Assembly (NCBI RefSeq): GCF_000444875.1
Contig: NC_021985.1
Coordinates: 5,476,170 to 5,540,169, forward strand
DNA length: 64,000 nucleotides
DNA from: Streptomyces collinus Tu 365
Lineage (GTDB): Bacteria; Actinomycetota; Actinomycetes; Streptomycetales; Streptomycetaceae
Direction: 5' to 3'
The notes below the pieces were generated by a model. That model had not been told where the DNA came from and ran no database searches. It saw only the letters and a program-made list of their open reading frames with translations. Shown here one piece after another: positions 39,945 to 47,681 of this stretch (positions are counted from its first letter, which is position 1; every line of letters begins with the position of its first letter). The position numbers and the translations under genes are program-made.

Positions 39945-42900
39945 ATGCCGCTGGTCTATTTTCTGCGAATGGTCACCCCCCACCCCCGGTTCCGCCTGCT
40001 CGGCCCTCTCGAGGTCCGGCTCGACGCGGGTTCCGTCGCCCTCACCGGGCGCCAACGGGCCCTGTGCTCCATGCTGTTGCTGAACGCCGACCGTGTCGTC
40101 TCGATCGACCGGCTGGCCCAGGGGCTCTGGGGCGATCACCGGCCCAGTGCGTCGGCGGCCAGGGTCCGGGCGCTGGTCGCCGAAGTGCGCCGGGCCCTCG
40201 GTCCCGCGGCCGGCGGCCTGCTGTCCACGCGGACGCCGGGCTATGCGATGCGCGTGGACCGCACCGACATCGATGTGTTCGTCTTCGAGGACCTGGTGCG
40301 GGAGGGTTCGAAAGCCGCGGCGCGGGGCGGTTGGGCGGAGGCGTACCGCTGCCACGACGAGGCGGCCTCGCTGTGGCAGGGCGACCCCCTTGCGGATCTG
40401 CCGACGATGGAGGCGGAACGCCGGCGTCTCACCGAACTGCACATCGCGGCTCTGGAGGGCAGGGCGGAGGCCGATCTGGAACTGGGACGGCACGGAGCCG
40501 CCGTCGCCGAGCTGGTCCGTCTCACGTCCGAGCACCCGCTGCGGGAACACCCGCACGGCCTACTGATGCGCGCGCTTCAGCGGGACGGCCGTACCCCGGA
40601 AGCCCTGGCGGTCTACACCGGGTTGCGCCGGCGGATGGTCGACGAGCTCGGGGTCGACCCTTCCGACGAACTGGACGCCCTCCACCGGCGTCTGCTGTCG
40701 GGAGACGGCGCCGCAGCCGCGCCGGCCGCTCCTCCTCCCGTTCCCGCGAGGCGGGTGCCACGCCAGCTGCCCCGCGCCCCCCGCCGTTTCGTGGGACGCA
40801 GCGCGCAGCTGCGCCGGCTCGACGCGGCACGGTCGAGCGGGGAGCAACTCACCCTGATCGTGGGGCCCGCAGGGGCCGGGAAGACCGCGCTCGCGCTGCA
40901 CTGGGCGCACCGCACCGCGGGTGACTTCCCCGACGGGCAGCTGTTCCTGGACATGCGAGGCTTCGACTCGGCGGAGTCGATGACGGTGGAGGAGGCGCTC
41001 CCGCTGCTGCTCCAAGGGCTGGGCAGCGCACCGCGGGACATCCCCCTGGGTCTTGAGGCGCAGGCCGCCCTGTACCGCACCCTCCTGGCGGAGCGCCAGG
41101 TGCTCATCGTCCTGGACGACGTGGCCGACGCGTCCGTCGTACGGCGCCTCCTTCCTGCCTCCAGTGCGTCGCTCACGCTGGTGACGAGCCGGCACAAGCT
41201 GAGCGGACTGGTGACCCTGGACGGCGCCCACCGGGTGTTCTGCGATGTTCTCGACCGCGCCGAGGCCCTGGAACTGCTCACCAGCTCGGTGGGCCGGGAG
41301 GCCGTCGCCACCGATACCGAGGCAGCCGACCGGCTGGTCGAACTCTGCGACCGTCTGCCGCTGGCGCTGTGCGTGGCCGGCTCCTGGGTCGGTGACCGTC
41401 CCGGCGGCATCGCCACCTACGTCGATGATCTCGCGGAGCGGGGACGTCTGGCACGCCTGCACGTGGAAGGCGAGGAGAGCGTCGCCGTCAGGGGCGCGTT
41501 GGATTTGTCGTACGGGACTCTGCCCGACGAGGCCAAGTGGGTGTTCCGCTCCCTCGGTCTGGTGCCGGGTACCGGGCGTTCCGTCGCCGCCGCGGCCGCC
41601 GGCGCGGGCCTGGACGGGAACCGGACAGCCGACCTCCTCGGCCTGGCCCAGCGGGTCCACCTCCTGCGCGACGGCGAGGACGGCCGTCCGGCCTGGCACG
41701 ACCTCGTGCACGAGTACGCCAGGGAGCGAGCGTTCGCCGAGGACGGCGAAGCGGAGCGGGACCAGGCCGTCGACCGTCTCCTCGACCACTACCTGCAGAG
41801 CGTCGTCAACGCGGCCGCCGCGTGCGGCATGTACGTCCCGCACAGCCGTCCGGCCGCCGTCGGCGGGTCGACGCCGCGCGCCTTCGAGGCACAGGAGGAG
41901 GCCGTCGACTGGTTCGACGGCGAGTGGGACGACATCACGGCGGTGATCGGGCACGCGGCCGAGCACGGTCCCGCCCGCTATGCGTGGCAGCTCGTGGACG
42001 CCCTGCAGGATCTGCTCCACCACCGGCGCCCGCTCTCCGAATGGATACGGCTGGCAGGTCTCGCCCGCAGAGCCGCCGAACGAGAAGGCGACGCCGTCGG
42101 TCAGGCCGCCGCGTGCATCTCGATGGGGGGTGCCCGGTGGAGAGCCGGTGACCTGAGAGAGGCCCTCGCGGAGTACGAAGCGGGTGAACTCCTGGCCCGC
42201 CGGGCCGGTTGGCTGTACGGGGAGGCCAAGTGCCTCCAGGGCAAGGGAGTGACCCTCAAGCTCCTGGGCGAGCCGCACAAGGCACCGCCCTGCTACACCC
42301 GCACCCTCTCCATCTACCGCACCCTCGGCATGACCAGGGCCGAGAAGATGATGCTGATCAACACGGCTTCCCTCTACGGCACTCTCGGACGGCTCGCCGA
42401 AGCCGAGGAGGCGATCGTGCGGGCACTGGCCCTCACCGACGACGCGGGCGACCATGTCCACGCGATGGCCCTGGTGAATCTGGCGCTGGTCCTGCATGAG
42501 CAGGCGAGGTTCGCCGAGGCGAAGGACGCGTTGCGCAGCTCCCTCCGCGTGTCGCGGGACTCGGGCTCGGTCTACGCGGAAGCGGTGACGCTGGAGACGC
42601 TGGCGAGGGTCCGCGGCGACGCCGGACAGGACGCCCGGGCGATCCGGGCGTACGAGGACGCCCTTCACCTCGCGCGGCAGGTCGGCAACCGCAACTGCCA
42701 GGTGGACTCCCTCGTCGGCCTCGCCTCCGTGGAACTGCGGAGCGGACATGTGGGGGCGGCGGCCGAGTGTCTCGACAGAGCCAGGGACATCACCGAGGCG
42801 ACGGGCCACCTCACCGGGCTCGTCGAGAACCTGTTCGTACGGGGCGCCCTGAGCTGTGCGACGGAGCGGTACGACGATGCGCTGACTCACCTGGAAAGGG

Positions 42901-43340
42901 CCGCGGGCATGGCGGCGGAGGGCAACCTCCTCACCCTGCCGCGCATCCACACCGTCGCAGCCGTGGCCCTGTTGCAGAAGGGAGAGCCCGACGCGGCTTC
43001 CTGCACCGTGGACCAGGCGGTGGAGTTCGCCACGCGATCGAACCAACGGCTGGTGCTCGCAAGGGCGTTGATGGCCCGGGCCGCCGTCCGCGAGTCCAGC
43101 GGTGACTCCCCTGGTGCGCGGGCGGCGCAGGAGGAGGCCCAGGCTCTGTTCGCCGGTATCGGCACCCCGGCGCACCTCCGCACGGCCGCGTTCTGGCGTA
43201 CCGTGCCGGGCGACGCGCCTACGGGCGGAGTGCGGCGACGCCCTCGGCCGGAGCTGCCCACCGACGCCCGGTCGCGTTTCCGGGCGCACCTGAGCCGCCA
43301 CTTCGACGACGCCGCCGCCGAGCCGTCCCACGGCTCATGA
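39945..43340 (+). CDS. Large AfsR-like SARP regulator with NB-ARC and TPR domains
   Basis: A 1131-aa activator. The winged-helix DNA-binding domain (FRLLGPLEVRLDAG) and BTAD fill roughly residues 10-255. An NB-ARC ATPase follows with Walker A GPAGAGKT near 306-313 and Walker B VLIVLDDV. TPR-type repeats occupy about residue 690 to the C-terminus (for example AEEAIVRALALTDDAGD and EARFAEAKDALR-like units). Start is ATG 39945 or, better fitting SARP N-termini, ATG 39969; neither has a strong ribosome site. Its stop interlocks with that of the convergent small SARP in TCATGA. Likely activator of the island genes. Confidence 0.85.
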   Translation: MPLVYFLRMVTPHPRFRLLGPLEVRLDAGSVALTGRQRALCSMLLLNADRVVSIDRLAQGLWGDHRPSASAARVRALVAEVRRALGPAAGGLLSTRTPGYAMRVDRTDIDVFVFEDLVREGSKAAARGGWAEAYRCHDEAASLWQGDPLADLPTMEAERRRLTELHIAALEGRAEADLELGRHGAAVAELVRLTSEHPLREHPHGLLMRALQRDGRTPEALAVYTGLRRRMVDELGVDPSDELDALHRRLLSGDGAAAAPAAPPPVPARRVPRQLPRAPRRFVGRSAQLRRLDAARSSGEQLTLIVGPAGAGKTALALHWAHRTAGDFPDGQLFLDMRGFDSAESMTVEEALPLLLQGLGSAPRDIPLGLEAQAALYRTLLAERQVLIVLDDVADASVVRRLLPASSASLTLVTSRHKLSGLVTLDGAHRVFCDVLDRAEALELLTSSVGREAVATDTEAADRLVELCDRLPLALCVAGSWVGDRPGGIATYVDDLAERGRLARLHVEGEESVAVRGALDLSYGTLPDEAKWVFRSLGLVPGTGRSVAAAAAGAGLDGNRTADLLGLAQRVHLLRDGEDGRPAWHDLVHEYARERAFAEDGEAERDQAVDRLLDHYLQSVVNAAAACGMYVPHSRPAAVGGSTPRAFEAQEEAVDWFDGEWDDITAVIGHAAEHGPARYAWQLVDALQDLLHHRRPLSEWIRLAGLARRAAEREGDAVGQAAACISMGGARWRAGDLREALAEYEAGELLARRAGWLYGEAKCLQGKGVTLKLLGEPHKAPPCYTRTLSIYRTLGMTRAEKMMLINTASLYGTLGRLAEAEEAIVRALALTDDAGDHVHAMALVNLALVLHEQARFAEAKDALRSSLRVSRDSGSVYAEAVTLETLARVRGDAGQDARAIRAYEDALHLARQVGNRNCQVDSLVGLASVELRSGHVGAAAECLDRARDITEATGHLTGLVENLFVRGALSCATERYDDALTHLERAAGMAAEGNLLTLPRIHTVAAVALLQKGEPDAASCTVDQAVEFATRSNQRLVLARALMARAAVRESSGDSPGARAAQEEAQALFAGIGTPAHLRTAAFWRTVPGDAPTGGVRRRPRPELPTDARSRFRAHLSRHFDDAAAEPSHGS

Positions 43341-44129
43341 CCACGCCAGGGCGTCCAGGAGCGGGCGGCCGGTGACGAGGCGTTCGTCTCTGCGCAGGAT
43401 CCGCTCGTGCAGGGCTCGCAGCTCCGGACCGGGTTCGTCGCCGAGGCCGCGGACCAGTTCGAAGCGGAGCCGGTGGAAGCACTGCAGCGCCTCGTTCTGG
43501 CGGCCGCTGCGGTGCAGGGCCAGCATGAGCAGGCCGGAGACTCTCTCGTCCAGGGGGTGCAGGGCGGCCAGCCGATGAAGCTGCGGCAGGTAGTCGTCGT
43601 GACGGTTCAGGCGCAGTGCCACCTCCACGCCGTTCAGCAGGGCGCTGCGCCACTCGTGGCTCAGTGCCACCCGTACCGCGTCGGCCCAGGCCGTCCGGAG
43701 GCCGGAGAGCGGATCGCCGCGCCACTGGGCGAGCGCCCCTTCGTAGAGACGCAGTGCCTCTTCGTCGGTCCCCCGACAGGCGGCGTCGCGCGCCCTGCGG
43801 ACCCGCGCCCGGAACCGGCGGACGTCGATGGCCTCCTCGTCGATCGACAGGAGGTATCCGCCCCGCCTGCGGACCACGGCGCACGCGGCGCCACCGGTGC
43901 CGGCCGGGTTCAGGGCCTTCCGCAGCCGGGTCGCCAGGGTGTACAGCGCGTTGCGGGGGTGGGCCGGCGATCCGTCCTCCCACAGCCGGTCGACGAGTTC
44001 GTCGTCGGCCACGAACGCGTTGGGCGACCAGGCGAGTGCGGCGAGCAGGAGCCCGACCGCCGGTGAGGCCGGGATCCTGTCCCCGCCGGCGGTGCGCAGC
44101 TCGATGCAGCCGAGGAGTTGGACGTTCAT
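43335..44129 (-). CDS. Small SARP-family regulator
   Basis: A 264-aa protein with only the winged-helix domain (MNVQLLGCIELRTAGG, LVDRLWEDGSPAHPRNALYTLATRLRKAL) and a BTAD (about 105-245, RRFRARVRRARDAACRG, LDERVSGLLMLALHRSGRQNEALQCFHRLR). Small SARPs of this size are typical cluster-situated activators. The ATG at 44129 has GGGGGA about 6 nt upstream; longer in-frame starts lack support. Convergent with the large SARP; the stop codons share TCATGA. Confidence 0.85.
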   Translation of the reverse strand: MNVQLLGCIELRTAGGDRIPASPAVGLLLAALAWSPNAFVADDELVDRLWEDGSPAHPRNALYTLATRLRKALNPAGTGGAACAVVRRRGGYLLSIDEEAIDVRRFRARVRRARDAACRGTDEEALRLYEGALAQWRGDPLSGLRTAWADAVRVALSHEWRSALLNGVEVALRLNRHDDYLPQLHRLAALHPLDERVSGLLMLALHRSGRQNEALQCFHRLRFELVRGLGDEPGPELRALHERILRRDERLVTGRPLLDALAWS

Positions 44130-44430
44130 GCGGGTCCCCCGGTGGTCTTCGGTGGTCATGCGCCCACTGTGCGGAACCGCTGCTCGGGTGCCGCATGGTT
44201 TGCGCATGGACGCCCCCGCGGGGGTGCGGCAGCGAGGAGTCACGCCGCGCCACGCGTCCGGACCAGCCTGGTGGGACCGCCTTTCCGGCGCCTTTCAGGC
44301 CGCCGCACGAGAGAAGGCCCGAGCCTGGGGAGGCGCGGGCCTTCTTTCCCTGGAACGGGACGTTCATGGGCTCGGGTCAATGGGCCGGTGAAGTCCGTTC
44401 CGCGAGGAGCGGCTGACGGAAAGGGGTGTG
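44130..44430. other. 301-bp gap, SARP promoter region and operon end
   Basis: The left part carries the promoter of the leftward small SARP, not resolved to hexamers. The right part holds the hairpin that ends the leftward permease operon. No gene was seen. Confidence 0.4.
44312..44347. terminator. Terminator of the leftward permease operon
   Basis: A 10-bp stem, AGAAGGCCCG (44312-44321) with CGGGCCTTCT (44336-44345), encloses a second 4-bp stem (GCCT/AGGC) with a GGGG loop. TTT follows on the plus strand. It sits 84 bp beyond the stop of the leftward ATPase gene; the T-run favours rightward termination. Confidence 0.65.
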
Positions 44431-45471
44431 TCAGACCGCTGCCTCGGGGTCCTTGGAGAGACGGGGAGCCGGAACGGTGTCCGCCACCTCCGGGTAGTGG
44501 CAGGCCGTCAGGTGACCGGGCTTGTTCCCTTCCACCTGCACCAGCGGCGGTGCGTCCGTCGCGCACTTCTCCGTCGCCTTCCAGCAGCGGGTGCGGAAGC
44601 GGCAGCCCGAGGGCGGGTTGATCGGGGACGGCACGTCACCGACCAGACGGATGCGCTCACGCGGCTCCTCGTCCACCGTGGCCTCGGGCACGGCGGACAG
44701 CAGGGCCCGCGTGTACGGGTGGCGCGGGTTCTCGTACAGGTCCTCGCGGTCCGCGATCTCGACGATCTTGCCGAGGTACATGACCGCGACGCGCTGGGAG
44801 AAGTGCCGCACGATGGCGAGGTCGTGGGCGATGAAGACGAACGCGATGCCGAGTTCGTCCTGCACCTTCTGCAGCAGGTTGACGACCTGGGCCTGGATGG
44901 AGACGTCCAGGGCCGAGACCGGCTCGTCCGCGACGATCAGCTTCGGCTCCAGGGCCAGGGCGCGGGCCACGCCGATGCGCTGGCGCTGACCGCCGGAGAA
45001 CTCGTGCGGGAAGCGGTTGTAGTGCTCCGGGTTCAGGCCCACGATCTCCAGGAGTTCGCGTACGCGCTTCTCCCGGCCGCCGGCCGGATTGATGTCGTTG
45101 ATCTCCATCGGGCCGGCGATGATCTTGCCGACCGTCTGCCTCGGGTTCAGCGAGGCGTACGGGTCCTGGAAGATCATCTGGATCTCGGAGCGGATCGGCG
45201 CCAGCTGCCTGCGGCCCGCGTGCGTGATGTCCTGACCGCGGTAGGTGATCTTGCCGCCGGTCGGCTCCAGCAGGCGCGTGATCAGCCGGCCCGTGGTCGA
45301 CTTCCCGCAGCCCGACTCGCCGACGAGGCCCAGGCTCTCGCCCTCGGCGACCTGGAAGTCCAGGCCGTCCACGGCCTGCACCGCGCCGACCGTACGGCGG
45401 ATCGGGAAGCCGCCCTTGATCGGGAAGTGCTTCGTCAGCCCGGAGACGTCCAGGAGGGGGTTGTTGCTCAT
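44431..45471 (-). CDS. Oligopeptide ABC ATPase (OppF-like), second BldK-type operon
   Basis: A 346-aa ATPase, last gene of the leftward operon. Walker A is GESGCGKST, the signature FSGGQRQRIGVARAL, Walker B IVADEPVSALD and the C-terminal motif CRFRTRCW. Long stretches match the rightward copy at 35504-36640 residue for residue, so the two are recent or conserved paralogues. Start ATG 45471 is 25 bp after the upstream ATPase stop; its ribosome site is weak, consistent with coupled translation. Confidence 0.87.
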   Translation of the reverse strand: MSNNPLLDVSGLTKHFPIKGGFPIRRTVGAVQAVDGLDFQVAEGESLGLVGESGCGKSTTGRLITRLLEPTGGKITYRGQDITHAGRRQLAPIRSEIQMIFQDPYASLNPRQTVGKIIAGPMEINDINPAGGREKRVRELLEIVGLNPEHYNRFPHEFSGGQRQRIGVARALALEPKLIVADEPVSALDVSIQAQVVNLLQKVQDELGIAFVFIAHDLAIVRHFSQRVAVMYLGKIVEIADREDLYENPRHPYTRALLSAVPEATVDEEPRERIRLVGDVPSPINPPSGCRFRTRCWKATEKCATDAPPLVQVEGNKPGHLTACHYPEVADTVPAPRLSKDPEAAV

Positions 45472-45496
45472 GGTCGTGAAGTCCCGTCTGTGTCCG

Positions 45497-46534
45497 TCAG
45501 TGGTGCCGGGTTGCGGCGAAGTCGGCGAAGAGTTCCTGCTTCTGCGTCTCGGTGAGGTGGCAGGCGGAGCCCCGTCCCTCGACCACCTCCAGCAGCGGAC
45601 GCTCGCTGGAGCACAGGTTGCCCGCGACCTTGTCGGCGAAGGCACAGCGCGGGTGGAAGCGGCAGCCGGACGGCGGGTTGAGCAGCGAGGGCGGCGAGCC
45701 GGGGATGGGCGTCAGCGGCACGTCCACCGAGCCCTTCAGGCTCGGCATGGAGTTCAGCAGGCCCAGCGTGTAGGGGTGCTGCGGGTCACCCAGCACCTGC
45801 TTCTTCGTACCGCGCTCCACGCACCGGCCGCCGTACATCACCAGCACGTCGTCCGCGATGTCGGCGATGACGCCGAGGTCATGGGTGATGAAGATGATGG
45901 CGGTGCCGAACTCCTGCTGGAGGTCCTTGAGCAGGTCCATGATCTGGGCCTGCACGGTCACGTCCAGCGCGGTGGTCGGCTCGTCCGCGATCAGCAGCTC
46001 GGGGTCGCACACCAGCGCCATCGCGATCATGGCGCGCTGGCGCATACCGCCGGAGAACTGGTGCGGGTAGTCGTCCACCCGCATGTCCGGCTGCGGGATG
46101 CCCACCCGGCGCAGCATCTCGACCGCCCGCTTGCGGGCCTCGGCCTTGGAGCAGCCCGTGTGCTTGCGGTACGTCTCACCGATCTGCGTACCGATGGTGT
46201 GGTACGGCGACAGCGAGGCCAGCGCGTCCTGGAAGATCATGGACATCTTGTTGCCGCGCAGGCGCTCCAGCTCCCTCTCGGAAGCGGTGAGCAGGTCCTT
46301 GCCGTCGAGGAGGATCTCGCCCTCGATGGCCGTGCGGTCGCGGTCGTGGAGACCCAGGATCGTCAGGTTCGTCACGGACTTGCCCGAGCCCGACTCACCG
46401 ACGATACCGAGGGTCTGGCCTTTGACCAGGTCGAAGCTGAGCCCGTCGACGGCCTTGACGATGCCGTCCTCGGTGGAGAAGTGGACCTTCAGGTCCTTGA
46501 CGGAGAGGAACGGCTGCTGATCGGTGCTCGTCAC
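45497..46534 (-). CDS. Oligopeptide ABC ATPase (OppD-like), second BldK-type operon
   Basis: A 345-aa ATPase. Walker A is GESGSGKSV, the signature FSGGMRQRAMIAMAL, Walker B LLIADEPTTALD, with CRFHPRC in the oligopeptide extension. The GTG at 46534 has AGGAG 9 nt upstream. It is the homologue of the rightward 34419-35483 gene; core blocks such as YPHQFSGG are identical while peripheral loops differ. Confidence 0.87.
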   Translation of the reverse strand: MTSTDQQPFLSVKDLKVHFSTEDGIVKAVDGLSFDLVKGQTLGIVGESGSGKSVTNLTILGLHDRDRTAIEGEILLDGKDLLTASERELERLRGNKMSMIFQDALASLSPYHTIGTQIGETYRKHTGCSKAEARKRAVEMLRRVGIPQPDMRVDDYPHQFSGGMRQRAMIAMALVCDPELLIADEPTTALDVTVQAQIMDLLKDLQQEFGTAIIFITHDLGVIADIADDVLVMYGGRCVERGTKKQVLGDPQHPYTLGLLNSMPSLKGSVDVPLTPIPGSPPSLLNPPSGCRFHPRCAFADKVAGNLCSSERPLLEVVEGRGSACHLTETQKQELFADFAATRHH

Positions 46535-46604
46535 GGGGACGCTCCTGGGGGGTGATGCGAGGGTCGCCGGGTGGGGCGGGTGGGAAAGGACGGCGGGGCG
46601 GAGG

Positions 46605-47585
46605 TCAGGCGAGCCGGATCCGCGGGTCGATGAGGGCGTAGACGGCATCGACGATGATGTTGAAGATGACGATCGCGCCGGCGGACAGCACGGTGACGCC
46701 GAGCACCATGGGCAGGTCGCTCTTGTTCACGGCGTCGAGCGCCAGCCGGCCCACGCCCTGGAGGCTGAAGACGGACTCGGTGATGATCGCGCCACCGATG
46801 AGCGTACCGAGGTCGACACCGAAGATGGTGACGATCGGGCCCATCGCGCCGCGCCAGGCGAAGCGCAGGAAGACGTTGCGGCGGGAGAGCCCCTTGGCGC
46901 GAGCCGTGCGGACGTAGTCCTCGCTGAGCTGCTCCACGAGCTGCGAGCGGGACATGCGCGTGTAGTTCGCGGTGAAGATGATGGCGAGGACGAGCCAGGG
47001 CAGCAGCAGACCGGAGAACCACTTGGCCGGGTTGTCGGTGAGCGGCGTGTACGACGGGTTGTCGAGGAAGCCCAGCTTGAAGACGAGGAAGTACATCGCG
47101 ATGTACCCGACGAAGTAGATCTGCAGCGAGGAGCCGAGCAGCGAGGCCGAACTGGCGGCCTTGTCCTGCCACTTGCCCTGCTTGAGGGCGGCGATCATGC
47201 CCGCGCCGACACCGAAGACGAGGAAGACGACGGCCGCGCCGAAGGCGAGCGAGAGGGTCAGCGGGAGCCGGTCCAGGATGGTGCCGAGGACGGGCTCGCG
47301 GTTGGCGAAGGAGTAGCCGAGGCAAGGCGCGCTGCAGTCGCCGAAGTCGCCGTAGCTGCGCCCGACGAAGATGCCCTTCAGCCAGTACCAGTACTGGACC
47401 GGGATCGGGTGGTCGATACCCAGGTTGTGCCGCACCTGCTTGAGCATGTCGGGCGTGCAGTTCTTGCCGCAGGACATCATGGCGGGGTCACGCGGGATGG
47501 CGTAGAACAACCAGAAGGTCACCGCGCTGATGATCACGAGAATGACCAGCGCGCCGAGGAGTCTGCGGACGAGGAAGCGGAACAT
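46605..47585 (-). CDS. Oligopeptide ABC permease (OppB-like), second BldK-type operon
   Basis: A 326-aa permease, the same length as its rightward homologue at 33428-34408. The N-terminal helix is MFRFLVRRLLGALVILVIIS and the external loop repeats the paired Cys (CGKNC, DCSAPC). The coupling loop is TARAKGLSRRNVFLRFAWRG. An intercistronic hairpin lies just upstream, as in the other operon. Confidence 0.87.
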   Translation of the reverse strand: MFRFLVRRLLGALVILVIISAVTFWLFYAIPRDPAMMSCGKNCTPDMLKQVRHNLGIDHPIPVQYWYWLKGIFVGRSYGDFGDCSAPCLGYSFANREPVLGTILDRLPLTLSLAFGAAVVFLVFGVGAGMIAALKQGKWQDKAASSASLLGSSLQIYFVGYIAMYFLVFKLGFLDNPSYTPLTDNPAKWFSGLLLPWLVLAIIFTANYTRMSRSQLVEQLSEDYVRTARAKGLSRRNVFLRFAWRGAMGPIVTIFGVDLGTLIGGAIITESVFSLQGVGRLALDAVNKSDLPMVLGVTVLSAGAIVIFNIIVDAVYALIDPRIRLA

Positions 47586-47638
47586 GGGGCGTGACTTTCC
47601 GGACGGGGCGCCGTCGCCGGGGTGAGGGGTGGGCCGGA

Positions 47639-47665
47639 GGGGGCGGCCAGGTCATGGCCGCCCCC
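47639..47665 (-). other. Intercistronic hairpin, second operon
   Basis: A perfect 10-bp stem (47639-47648 with 47656-47665) with a 7-nt loop lies 17 bp after the binding-protein stop and 54 bp before the permease ATG. No T-run. Same location as the hairpin at 33345-33400, different sequence. Confidence 0.8.
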
Positions 47666-47681
47666 GAGGGGTCGTGCGCGC

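Noticed and set aside
36641..44430. A mobile element carrying the accessory island
   Set aside because: No transposase, integrase, terminal repeats or target duplication was found at either side; duplication or recombination between operons remains possible.
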